Positions 1 to 6,829 of a DNA stretch of 11,038 nt are shown here, one piece after another; the stretch's first letter is position 1; each line of letters opens with the position of its first letter. The position numbers and the translations under genes were made by a program. The notes beneath the pieces were generated by a model. That model was not told the DNA's origin. It ran no database searches and was given only the letters and a program-made list of their open reading frames with translations. Source of the stretch: an uncultured Veillonella sp. (GTDB lineage: Bacteria > Bacillota > Negativicutes > Veillonellales > Veillonellaceae); assembly GCA_934216375.1 (NCBI GenBank), contig CAKQBP010000029.1, positions 1-11,038 of the forward strand. The letters run 5' to 3'.

Positions 1-53
1 AACAAAAACAACAAGCGTTATTGGAACGTGAAGCGTTCCTTGAAACCTTATAA
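1..53 (+). CDS. C-terminal end of an upstream gene, probably valyl-tRNA synthetase
   Basis: Reading from base 3, an open frame codes for QKQQALLEREAFLETL and stops at TAA 51-53. The other two forward frames either stop early or run through the folC ribosome binding site. The charged, leucine-rich helical character fits the C-terminal coiled coil of ValS. In many Firmicutes valS lies directly upstream of folC, so valS is the best guess, resting mostly on context. Only about 16 codons are inside the window, so the identity cannot be shown from sequence alone. The stop lies 12 bases before the folC start, suggesting co-transcription. Confidence 0.5.
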   Translation, partial: QKQQALLEREAFLETL

Positions 54-65
54 TAGGAGGTTTAT

Positions 66-1373
66 ATGACATATCAAGAGGCCTTAGCCTATTTAGAACA
101 GGCATCCTCATTCGGTATTAAGCCTGGCCTTGAACGACTTACAGCTCTTATGGAAGCCCTTGGGAATCCGCAAGAGGACTATAAAATTGTTCATGTAACA
201 GGTACGAATGGTAAGGGCTCGGTTACCTCATATATTTCCTACGCACTGTTTACAAGTGGATTACGGGTGGGGCGATTTACATCGCCTCACCTTCAATCCT
301 ATACGGAGCGTATTCAAATTAATGATGGAAATATAACAGAGGAAGCCTTTGGAAAATTAATTAGTCGCGTAAAGGTTGCAGTAGATACTATTATTAGTAA
401 TGGAATAGAAGCGCCAACACAATTTGAAATATTAACAGCTGCCGCATTTTTATTCTTTAAGGATCAAGGTGTCGACTATGCTGTAGTAGAAGTTGGTTTA
501 GGTGGCTTACTAGATTCTACTAATATCGTGACTCCAAAAGTATCTGTTATTACTAATGTAACAATAGATCATCAAGCATATTGTGGTGATACTGTCGAGG
601 AAATTGCACGCCATAAAGCGGGGATTATTAAACCTAAGGTGCCTGTAGTGACAGCTGCACAAGATACACCTCTTAATATCATTGAGGACGTAGCTAAAAA
701 ACAACATGCCAAGATTTATGTTTTCAATAAAGATTTTGGTATTGATAGCCGCAGCGCTGTAACGGGTGGTCAAATGATTACGGTTAGTACTAACGATGCT
801 GCACCTGCTATGTTGTTTACGACGATGGCTGGCATTCACCAATCTGTAAATCTCGCTTGTGCATTGATGGCCGTACGCCTGTTAATGAAAGAGGATACGA
901 ACATCAGTGAAGAAACGATGCGTGAAGGCTTTGCCCGCACTACGTGGGCGGGGCGCTTTGAAGTTAAACGAGGCTTAGATCGTACCTTTATATTTGACGG
1001 TGCTCATAATGCGGCAGGGGCTGAGTCTTTTGCCATGACGTACAATGAATTATTTAAAGACATTTCGAAAACAGTGGTAATGGCTATCCTTAAAGATAAA
1101 GACCAAGAGGCTATTATTCGTGAAGTGGTTAAAACTGGCGACACAGTCCTCGTTGTACCTGCACCAACAGATAGAACAGAGGTACCTGAAAGCTTGGTCG
1201 AAGTAATTCGCCGTACTGTACCTAAGGTGACGGCTCAAACTGCAGAATCTGTTGATGCTGCATTAGCATTGGCTTACAAACATACAAAGACTGGTGATAT
1301 CATTGCTGTATGTGGTTCATTATATATTCTAGGGGATGCTCGTCAGTGGTTTTTCCATGAGATGAGTCATTGA
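66..1373 (+). CDS. folC: Folylpolyglutamate synthase / dihydrofolate synthase
   Basis: Cytoplasmic Mur-ligase-family enzyme that adds glutamate to folates with ATP; bacterial FolC proteins often also make dihydrofolate from dihydropteroate. The 435-residue length is usual. Visible motifs: P-loop TGTNGKGS at residues 45-52, folate-loop segment FTSPHLQSYTERIQI at 71-85, DHQAYCGDTVEEIARHKAGI at about 168-187 (metal and carbamylated-lysine region), WAGRFE at 294-299 and DGAHNAAG at 311-318 in the C-terminal domain. The common GGRLDATN motif reads GGLLDSTN here (146-153), so the usual arginine is leucine. The ATG is preceded by AGGAGG at 55-60, five bases away. The next gene starts 9 bases after the stop, so the two are probably co-transcribed. 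Family assignment is very safe; whether both activities are present cannot be read from the sequence. Confidence 0.95.
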   Translation: MTYQEALAYLEQASSFGIKPGLERLTALMEALGNPQEDYKIVHVTGTNGKGSVTSYISYALFTSGLRVGRFTSPHLQSYTERIQINDGNITEEAFGKLISRVKVAVDTIISNGIEAPTQFEILTAAAFLFFKDQGVDYAVVEVGLGGLLDSTNIVTPKVSVITNVTIDHQAYCGDTVEEIARHKAGIIKPKVPVVTAAQDTPLNIIEDVAKKQHAKIYVFNKDFGIDSRSAVTGGQMITVSTNDAAPAMLFTTMAGIHQSVNLACALMAVRLLMKEDTNISEETMREGFARTTWAGRFEVKRGLDRTFIFDGAHNAAGAESFAMTYNELFKDISKTVVMAILKDKDQEAIIREVVKTGDTVLVVPAPTDRTEVPESLVEVIRRTVPKVTAQTAESVDAALALAYKHTKTGDIIAVCGSLYILGDARQWFFHEMSH

Positions 1374-1382
1374 GGTGAGAAT

Positions 1383-2621
1383 ATGGAACTCTCACTCATT
1401 CCTAATCAGAAACGACTTACCTTTTATATTGAACGATTAATCTATGGTGTTGTCATTGCGATGCCTCTTCAACCAATGGTAGGAGATGTACTTCTCTGGT
1501 TGGCTATAGGTTTGGCATTATATGATTTAATTTCTAGTAAATCATTGAGTTTGCCGACAGGTTATTTATCTTGGACTGTTATGATCTTTGTTATCTGGAC
1601 AGGTATATCGTCGTTAATGTCCCCAAACTGGGATTGGTCTATTCAGAGCTGGTTCTACCAAATTGTAGCGGGTGGGGGCATGTACTATTTAGTTCGTACC
1701 TATATTCGAACACCTAAACAGTGGAACTATTTTCTTCGTGCCTTTTTAGGTACAGCCGTTCTTGTATGCATTATTGGGGCCTATCAGTATATATTTGTTC
1801 CTAATATACATATAAAAGAATGGGTAGATGCAGCACAATTCCCTAAATTGATGCGTCGAATGGCGTCTACATTGCAAAATCCTAATTTGCTAGGGGCTTA
1901 TCTGTTGATGGTACTAAGTGTATGTATTAGCTATATTCTTGTTTATATGAAAGAGAATCGTACTCGTGAAGTTGTTACAATGCTGATTATTGGTGTTGTA
2001 TTATTTTTAACGATGTTATTAACCTATTCGCGTGGTATTTGGATTAGTTTTGCGGCCATGATTCTGTATTGGGCTATTTTCGTAGAACGAAGACTATTCT
2101 TATCCTTGTTAGTGGTACCGTTAATTCTATACTTCTATGAAGGGGAAGTTGCTTCGCGACTTTGGTCTATATTTCAAGGTCATGATACGTCATCAGATCT
2201 TCGCTGGGCTCTATGGGATAGCACAATGTATATCGTACGAGAAAATCCAATCTTTGGTATTGGGTGGAATACATTCTACTTAGTTTATCCAGAGTATAAC
2301 TATTACATTCAAGGTCCTAATGTGTTGATGTATCATGCCCATAATTTATATTTAAATATATTGGCTGAAACAGGTATTCCTGGCTTGCTATCATTCCTAG
2401 CAGTTATCGTCGGTCATGTTATTACATCTGTTCGTTTGAAAGGGGATATGTTCCGACAAGCTGCACAGATAGGTATAGGCGCTTTAGCTATCGGAGTTCT
2501 TTTTAGTGGATTGTCTGATTTTGAGCTCTATAGCCATCAAGTTACTATTGTTTTTTGGCAACTCCTTGGTTGGGTTGGGGCCTTTGTGAAAGTACAACTT
2601 TCCACAAAGGCCCATATGTAA
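1383..2621 (+). CDS. O-antigen ligase / polymerase family membrane protein (Wzy_C type)
   Basis: A 412-residue polytopic inner-membrane protein. Hydrophobic segments recur along the chain, at roughly 20-50, 63-80, 93-105, 122-138, 168-188, 197-214, 218-252, 332-350 and 363-400. A soluble periplasmic-type loop lies at about 252-320. Just after it comes HNLYLNILAETGIPG (320-334), the hallmark of the O-antigen ligase/Wzy_C family; YSRG at 215-218 is also typical. Members transfer or polymerise lipid-linked glycans at the outer face of the inner membrane, which fits the diderm envelope of Negativicutes. Ligase and polymerase cannot be separated by sequence alone, and no glycosyltransferase genes flank it here, so the substrate is unknown. 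The ATG follows a GAGGTGAG ribosome binding site overlapping the folC stop. The last codons lie inside a strong hairpin (2578-2613). Confidence 0.85.
   Translation: MELSLIPNQKRLTFYIERLIYGVVIAMPLQPMVGDVLLWLAIGLALYDLISSKSLSLPTGYLSWTVMIFVIWTGISSLMSPNWDWSIQSWFYQIVAGGGMYYLVRTYIRTPKQWNYFLRAFLGTAVLVCIIGAYQYIFVPNIHIKEWVDAAQFPKLMRRMASTLQNPNLLGAYLLMVLSVCISYILVYMKENRTREVVTMLIIGVVLFLTMLLTYSRGIWISFAAMILYWAIFVERRLFLSLLVVPLILYFYEGEVASRLWSIFQGHDTSSDLRWALWDSTMYIVRENPIFGIGWNTFYLVYPEYNYYIQGPNVLMYHAHNLYLNILAETGIPGLLSFLAVIVGHVITSVRLKGDMFRQAAQIGIGALAIGVLFSGLSDFELYSHQVTIVFWQLLGWVGAFVKVQLSTKAHM
2578..2613 (+). terminator. Strong hairpin inside the end of the O-antigen ligase gene
   Basis: GGGCCTTTGTGAAAGT (2578-2593) pairs with ACTTTCCACAAAGGCCC (2597-2613), leaving a 3-base loop and one bulged C. 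This gives a stem of about 16 pairs that ends 5 bases before the TAA stop. Downstream sequence is ATATGTAAAAGG, with no U-run, so it is not a classic intrinsic terminator. It could instead protect the mRNA 3' end or pause transcription. Confidence 0.45.
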
Positions 2622-2676
2622 AAGGTATATTTTGTATAATTAGTAAGTTTTATGGTAGCGATACAATTTCATAGTA

Positions 2677-2685
2677 TGGTATAAT
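2677..2685 (+). promoter_or_regulatory. Extended -10 promoter candidate
   Basis: TGG followed by TATAAT (2680-2685) forms an extended -10 element (TGn-TATAAT). No good -35 box lies at the usual distance, which is normal for extended -10 promoters. The predicted start near 2692 is only about 90 bases before an intrinsic terminator. In such AT-rich DNA a chance TATAAT is possible, but the TGn element raises the odds. Confidence 0.45.
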
Positions 2686-2691
2686 TTATAC

Positions 2692-2785
2692 ATACCTTAG
2701 CAGGGTAAGCTTAAGTATATTTAACCGGTTTTCTAATGTTAGAATAATTGAACATTATTGCTTGCATTTGAAAACCGGTTTTTTG
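2692..2785 (+). ncRNA. Possible small RNA or leader transcript (about 90 nt)
   Basis: Inferred from an extended -10 promoter immediately upstream and an intrinsic terminator at the end. The 5' part can form a small stem, TACCT (2693-2697) with GGGTA (2703-2707). The 3' part forms a nested structure: an 11-pair outer stem (2723-2733 / 2770-2780) and a 7-pair inner stem (2734-2740 / 2751-2757). No open frame with a ribosome binding site lies inside it. I recognise no known RNA family. The alternative is that the structure is just the terminator of the folC transcript and the promoter is fortuitous. Confidence 0.3.
2723..2784 (+). terminator. Intrinsic terminator with long nested stem-loop
   Basis: AACCGGTTTTC (2723-2733) pairs perfectly with GAAAACCGGTT (2770-2780), and a T-run follows (2779-2784). 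An inner stem TAATGTT / AACATTA (2734-2740 / 2751-2757) shortens the loop. It would end transcription coming from folC and the membrane-protein gene, and from the promoter at 2677-2685. The reverse strand lacks a T-run after the stem, so it works in one direction. Confidence 0.7.
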
Positions 2786-2929
2786 TATATCTATATTTTT
2801 ATAGGAGGTGTAGCGGTCAGTTTCTGTATATATTATTTTTTTATTATATTGATAAGGCTCTATATGTTGTATTGAGATAGTTCGATATACATAAAAAACA
2901 ACAATATATACTATTAAATTGATAATTCC

Positions 2930-2964
2930 TGTGAGTTATATCGGTGTGAATAAAACTTATGTGA
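2930..2964 (+). repeat. Three TGTGA motifs at 15-base spacing
   Basis: TGTGA occurs at 2930, 2945 and 2960, exactly 15 bases apart, with a fourth copy at 3009, all upstream of the -35 box at 3040. TGTGA resembles a half-site for CRP/FNR-type regulators, but no matching TCACA arm is present, so a classic dimer site is not supported. This may be an iterated binding site or a coincidence. Confidence 0.3.
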
Positions 2965-3039
2965 AAATGTAAAAACCTATGCGTTTTGGTCATAATGCAC
3001 AGTCGGAGTGTGATAAAAAATACATTTTAGTCATATAAG

Positions 3040-3068
3040 TTGACAATACATTGGATGTGGACTACGAT
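3040..3068 (+). promoter_or_regulatory. Sigma-70 type promoter of the propionate operon
   Basis: TTGACA (3040-3045), a 17-base spacer, then TACGAT (3063-3068). The -35 box is a perfect consensus and the -10 matches four of six positions. Transcription would start near 3075, about 70 bases before the CoA transferase start. It is the best promoter in the intergenic region and fits a highly expressed central-metabolism operon. Confidence 0.7.
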
Positions 3069-3145
3069 GAAGTCGGTTTAAGGAACGTATTAGACCAAAG
3101 AGATTCAATTGTCGTTTAACAATGTTACTCTTAAAGGAGATGGTT

Positions 3146-4651
3146 ATGGTGATAGACATCAAAGACCGCGTAAAAAATGTGGACCTGCAAGGTAAAATTG
3201 TCACTGCTTATGATGCAGCTCAGTTGATTAACCCTAATGATAAAGTTGGTATTTCCGGCTTTACACCATCGGGTTATGCAAAAGTTGTGCCATTGGCATT
3301 GGCAGAAAGAATGGAAAAAGAACCATTCAAAATCGATTTGTGGACAGGTGCTTCTGTAGGTGATGAAGCTGATGGTGCGTTAACTCGTGCTAATGGTATT
3401 AATCGCCGCTTTCCATATCAAACCAATAAAGATATGAGAAAGGCTTTAAATAGTGGAGATGTTAAATACATCGATATGCATTTAAGCACAATGGCACAAA
3501 ATATTCGTTATGGATTTTTCGGAGATTTAGATGTAGCAATTATTGAAGTATGTCAAATCAACGAAGATGGTTCTTTAGTACCGACTACCTCTGTTGGCAA
3601 TTCTCCAACATTTGTTAGTCAAGCTAAAAAGGTTATCGTAGAGGTAAATGTATCTCAACCATTATCCTTAGTTGGTATGCATGATATCTATGAACCGTTG
3701 GATCCGCCACATCGTAAACCAATTCCGTTGGAACAGGCCGGCGATCGCATCGGTACAGAAGCAATACCTTGTGATCCTAGCAAAATTATTGCTGTGGTTC
3801 CAAGTGATGTACCTGATACAACAAGACCTTTAGCTGCTATTGATGATGATGCAAAGGCAATGAGTCAACATCTTATCAAATTCTTTGAACAAGAAATTGC
3901 AGAAGGTCGTTTGCCTAAAAACTTGCTTCCATTGCAATCCGGCGTAGGTTCTGTAGCAAATGCGGTAATTAGTGGCTTGGCTCAAGGGCCTTTCACAGAT
4001 TTATCTATTTATACAGAAGTAATTCAAGACGGTATGTTTGACTTGATCGATGCTGGTAAAGTAACTGTATGTTCCGGTACTGCATTGAGTCCTTCTCCAG
4101 ATGGATTGAAACGTTTCTATGCGAATATTGATGAATATCGTAAAAAAATTATTCTTCGTCCGCAAGAAATCTCCAATAACCCTGGTATTGCTCGTCGTAT
4201 TGGTGTCATTGCCATGAATACCGCTATCGAATTTGATATTTTTGGCAATGTAAACTCTACTCATATTATGGGTAGCAAAATGATGAATGGTGTTGGTGGT
4301 TCTGGTGACTTTGCACGTAGTGCATATCTCACTATCTTCTGTACTAATTCCGTTGCTAAAAATGGCGACATCAGTTCTATCGTTCCATATGTATCCCATG
4401 TGGATCATCCAGAACATGACACTATGATTTTCTGTACAGAACAAGGTGTTGCTGACTGTCGTGGTTTGAGCCCAGTGGAAAGAGCTCGTTTGATTATTGA
4501 AAAATGTGCTCACCCAGACTACAAACCTATGTTAACTGAATACCTAGAAAAAGCATTAGCTGCAACAAAGAATGCCCATACACCAATGTTGCTTGATGAA
4601 GCTCTTTCTTGGCATAAACGCTTCACAGAAACTGGAAGCATGAAAAAATAA
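3146..4651 (+). CDS. scpC: Succinate/propionyl-CoA:CoA transferase (acetyl-CoA hydrolase/transferase family)
   Basis: A cytoplasmic CoA transferase of the Cat1/AarC/ScpC family. In this context it most likely moves CoA from propionyl-CoA to succinate, releasing propionate and regenerating succinyl-CoA for the mutase. With the start chosen here it has 501 residues, normal for the family. Visible features are a glycine-rich CoA loop GVGSVANAV (266-274), the probable catalytic glutamate E291 in YTEVIQDGMF, which forms the glutamyl-CoA thioester in this family, and GGSGDFARSA (383-392). ATG 3146 is chosen because AAAGGAG (3133-3139) stands 6 bases upstream. Upstream in-frame ATGs exist at 3122 and 3140, but the first has no ribosome binding site and the second abuts it. 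First gene of the cluster; the mutase follows 28 bases later. Acetyl-CoA as donor is an alternative the sequence cannot exclude. Confidence 0.88.
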   Translation: MVIDIKDRVKNVDLQGKIVTAYDAAQLINPNDKVGISGFTPSGYAKVVPLALAERMEKEPFKIDLWTGASVGDEADGALTRANGINRRFPYQTNKDMRKALNSGDVKYIDMHLSTMAQNIRYGFFGDLDVAIIEVCQINEDGSLVPTTSVGNSPTFVSQAKKVIVEVNVSQPLSLVGMHDIYEPLDPPHRKPIPLEQAGDRIGTEAIPCDPSKIIAVVPSDVPDTTRPLAAIDDDAKAMSQHLIKFFEQEIAEGRLPKNLLPLQSGVGSVANAVISGLAQGPFTDLSIYTEVIQDGMFDLIDAGKVTVCSGTALSPSPDGLKRFYANIDEYRKKIILRPQEISNNPGIARRIGVIAMNTAIEFDIFGNVNSTHIMGSKMMNGVGGSGDFARSAYLTIFCTNSVAKNGDISSIVPYVSHVDHPEHDTMIFCTEQGVADCRGLSPVERARLIIEKCAHPDYKPMLTEYLEKALAATKNAHTPMLLDEALSWHKRFTETGSMKK

Positions 4652-4679
4652 CCTGTTTTTTTAGGAGGATGATGAAAAC

Positions 4680-6326
4680 ATGGCTTACGAAAACTTAAAA
4701 GCCCAAATTGCTGAGTACAACAAACTTTGTGACGAAAAATGCGCAAAAACTCCAGAACGTCAAAACTTAAAATACAACCGTGTGTATACACCAGTTGATA
4801 TTGAAGGCTTTGATTATGAACGCGATTTGGGAATGCCTGGCGAATTCCCTTATACTCGTGGCGTACAACCTACTATGTACCGTGGTCGTTTCTGGACAAT
4901 GCGTATGTATGCAGGCTTCGCTACAGCTGAAGAATCTAACAAACGTTACCGCTACCTAATCGAATCTGGTGCAACAGGTCTTTCCTGTGCGTTCGACTTG
5001 CCAACTCAAATCGGTTATGACTCTGATGATGTTATGGCTGAAGGCGAAGTTGGTAAAGTAGGTGTAGCGATTGACTCTTTGGCAGATATGGAAATCTTGT
5101 TCGATGGCATTGACCTTGGCAAAGTATCCACTTCCATGACAATCAACGCTCCAGCATCCGTTTTGTTGGCAATGTATATCGCAGTAGCTGAAAAACAAGG
5201 TGTACCTTCCACAGAATTGAAAGGTACTATTCAAAATGATATTTTGAAAGAATATGCAGCTCGTGGTACTTACATTTTCCCTCCAAAACCATCTATGCGT
5301 TTGATCACTAATATCTTCGAATATTGTTCTCAATACGTTCCAAAATGGAATACAATTTCTATTTCCGGTTACCACATCCGTGAAGCAGGTTCCACAGCAG
5401 CACAAGAAATCGCATTTACAATTGCTGATGGTATCGCATATGTAGAAGCAGCTTTGAAAGCTGGTCTTGATGTTGATACATTTGCTGGTCGTCTTTCCTT
5501 CTTCTGGAATGCTCATAATAATGTACTTGAAGAAGTTGCTAAATTCCGCGCATCTCGTCGCTTATGGGCAACAATCATGAAAGAACGTTTTGGTGCTAAA
5601 AAACCAAAATCCATGATGCTTCGTGTACATACTCAAACAGCTGGTTCCATGTTGACTGCGCAACAAGTTGATAACAACATCGTTCGTGTTGCTCTTCAAA
5701 CTGCAGCAGCTGTAATGGGCGGTACTCAATCTTTACATACAAACTCTCGTGACGAAGCTTTGGCTCTTCCTACAGAAGCATCTGTACAAGTAGCTCTTCG
5801 TACTCAACAAATCGTGGCTTACGAATCTGGTTTGGCTGACGTAGTTGACCCATTGGGCGGTTCCTACTATGTTGAAGCTATGACTAACGCTATCTATGAC
5901 GAAGCTATGGCATACATCAAGAAAATTGATGAAATGGGCGGCGCTGTAGTAGCAATCGAAAAAGGCTACATCCAAAAAGAAATTCAAGAATCCGCTTACA
6001 AATGGCAAATGGAAGTTGAATCTGGCTTGCGCACAATCGTTGGCGTAAACAAATTCCAAGTTGAAGAAGAAGCTCCAAAAGACTTGCTTCGCGTAGACGC
6101 TTCCGTAGGTGCTAACCAATCTAAGAAAACTCAAGCAGTTCGTGCTAACCGCGATCAAGCCGCAGTTGATAAAGCCTTAGCTGAGTTGAAAGCTGGCGCA
6201 GCTGACGAATCTGTTAACTTGATGCCATTAATTCTTGCAGCAGTTAAAACATATGCTACTTTGGGTGAAATTTGTAATGTATTGCGCGAAGTATTCGGTG
6301 AATACGAAGCTCATTCCACATTATAA
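4680..6326 (+). CDS. mcmA1: Methylmalonyl-CoA mutase, catalytic (large) subunit
   Basis: Catalyses the radical rearrangement succinyl-CoA to (R)-methylmalonyl-CoA, using adenosylcobalamin held by the separate subunit encoded next. The 548 residues cover the substrate-binding TIM barrel only, as in other split mutases; the B12 domain fused in the human and E. coli enzymes is absent. Compared from memory with the Propionibacterium enzyme, the active-site residues Y89, T195, Q197, R207 and H244 correspond to Y77 (in MRMYAGF), T183 and Q185 (in GTIQND), R195 (in YAARGTY) and H232 (in GYHIREAG). Tyrosine and arginine at these positions indicate methylmalonyl-CoA rather than isobutyryl-CoA mutase, which has Phe and Gln. 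AGGAGG (4663-4668) lies 11 bases before the ATG. Symbol follows the split-enzyme naming; mutB would be the counterpart in other schemes. Confidence 0.93.
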   Translation: MAYENLKAQIAEYNKLCDEKCAKTPERQNLKYNRVYTPVDIEGFDYERDLGMPGEFPYTRGVQPTMYRGRFWTMRMYAGFATAEESNKRYRYLIESGATGLSCAFDLPTQIGYDSDDVMAEGEVGKVGVAIDSLADMEILFDGIDLGKVSTSMTINAPASVLLAMYIAVAEKQGVPSTELKGTIQNDILKEYAARGTYIFPPKPSMRLITNIFEYCSQYVPKWNTISISGYHIREAGSTAAQEIAFTIADGIAYVEAALKAGLDVDTFAGRLSFFWNAHNNVLEEVAKFRASRRLWATIMKERFGAKKPKSMMLRVHTQTAGSMLTAQQVDNNIVRVALQTAAAVMGGTQSLHTNSRDEALALPTEASVQVALRTQQIVAYESGLADVVDPLGGSYYVEAMTNAIYDEAMAYIKKIDEMGGAVVAIEKGYIQKEIQESAYKWQMEVESGLRTIVGVNKFQVEEEAPKDLLRVDASVGANQSKKTQAVRANRDQAAVDKALAELKAGAADESVNLMPLILAAVKTYATLGEICNVLREVFGEYEAHSTL

Positions 6327-6354
6327 TATCGGCTGATTTCGGAGGTAATATATC

Positions 6355-6750
6355 ATGGCAGAAAAACGTATTAGAGTAATTGTAGCAAAACCAGGTCTTG
6401 ATGGTCATGACCGTGGTGCAAAAGTAGTAGCACGCGCACTTCGCGATGCTGGTTTCGAAGTAATCTATACTGGTCTTCGTCAAACACCAGAACAAATTGT
6501 TGAAGCAGCGCTTTCTGAAGACGTTAATGTAGTTGCATTATCTCTTCTTTCTGGTGCTCATAATACATTGTTCCCTAAAATTGTTGAACTTTTGAAAGAA
6601 AAAGGCATGGGGGATGTTCTTGTAATCGGTGGTGGCGTTATTCCTGACGCTGATATCCCTGGCTTGAAAAAAGCTGGCGTAGCGGCAGTATTCACACCTG
6701 GCACACCAACTAGCGATATCGTTAACTTTATTAAAGAAAACGTAAAATAA
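6355..6750 (+). CDS. mcmA2: Methylmalonyl-CoA mutase, cobalamin-binding (small) subunit
   Basis: A 131-residue stand-alone B12-binding domain that partners with the catalytic subunit 28 bases upstream. It shows the base-off/His-on cobalamin signature DxHxxG as D16-G-H18-D-R-G21, where H18 should be the lower axial cobalt ligand. It is followed by the SxL segment (S63-L64 in ALSLLSGAH) and the GG loop in VIGGGVIP (90-97), all placed as in Rossmann-like B12 domains. Length is typical of the small subunit of split mutases. CGGAGGT upstream serves as ribosome binding site. After the stop comes a GC-rich hairpin (6764-6797) that separates it from meaB. Without the preceding gene it could be mistaken for a generic corrinoid protein; the pairing makes the function clear. 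Confidence 0.93.
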   Translation: MAEKRIRVIVAKPGLDGHDRGAKVVARALRDAGFEVIYTGLRQTPEQIVEAALSEDVNVVALSLLSGAHNTLFPKIVELLKEKGMGDVLVIGGGVIPDADIPGLKKAGVAAVFTPGTPTSDIVNFIKENVK

Positions 6751-6763
6751 TTGCTTGGGGCAA

Positions 6764-6797
6764 AGAGGGGTGCAACTCGAATAGTTGGCTCCCCTCT
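6764..6797 (+). promoter_or_regulatory. Intercistronic hairpin between the mutase small subunit and meaB
   Basis: AGAGGGG (6764-6770) pairs with CCCCTCT (6791-6797), and inside it AACT (6774-6777) pairs with AGTT (6783-6786) around the loop CGAAT. No T-run follows, so it is more likely an mRNA-stabilising or pausing element than a terminator. It may lower meaB output relative to the mutase subunits. Confidence 0.5.
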
Positions 6798-6829
6798 ATT
6801 CCCATATTCGAAGATAGGTGGTGAGGCGA

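Larger units (their letters stand above)
2622..3145. other. Long intergenic region before the propionate gene cluster
   Basis: About 500 bases with no credible protein gene on either strand; all frames are AT-rich and broken by stops. In order it holds an extended -10 promoter (2677-2685), a structured stretch ending in an intrinsic terminator (2723-2784), an unattached AGGAGG (2803-2808) with no usable start codon behind it, three TGTGA motifs 15 bases apart (2930-2964), and a good promoter (3040-3068) followed by an untranslated leader of about 70 bases. It separates the folC transcript from the metabolic operon. Confidence 0.7.

Noticed and set aside
2768..2785. CcpA cre site at TTGAAAACCGGTTTT
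   Set aside because: The centre is CCGG and the spacing differs from the cre consensus, which has a single central CG; the sequence is fully explained as a terminator arm.
2692..2790. T-box or cobalamin riboswitch in the intergenic structure
   Set aside because: No T-box AGGGUGGNACCGCG-type sequence and no B12-box-like element was seen; the RNA is also too short for either class.
4001..4513. Long open frame on the minus strand within the CoA transferase gene (also 4956-5516, 5733-6158, 7270-7620, 8741-9112, 9125-9535)
   Set aside because: These lie wholly opposite well-supported genes, have Ser/Cys/Phe-rich or otherwise unnatural composition, lack ribosome binding sites and resemble no family; they are by-products of the codon bias of the + strand genes.
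4519..4791. Minus-strand frame spanning the scpC-mutase junction
   Set aside because: It crosses the mutase ribosome binding site and the ends of two solid genes, with no support of its own.
4680..6326. Isobutyryl-CoA or 2-hydroxyisobutyryl-CoA mutase instead of methylmalonyl-CoA mutase
   Set aside because: Positions equivalent to Y89 and R207 are Tyr77 and Arg195, the methylmalonyl-CoA pattern, and all neighbours belong to the methylmalonyl-CoA pathway.
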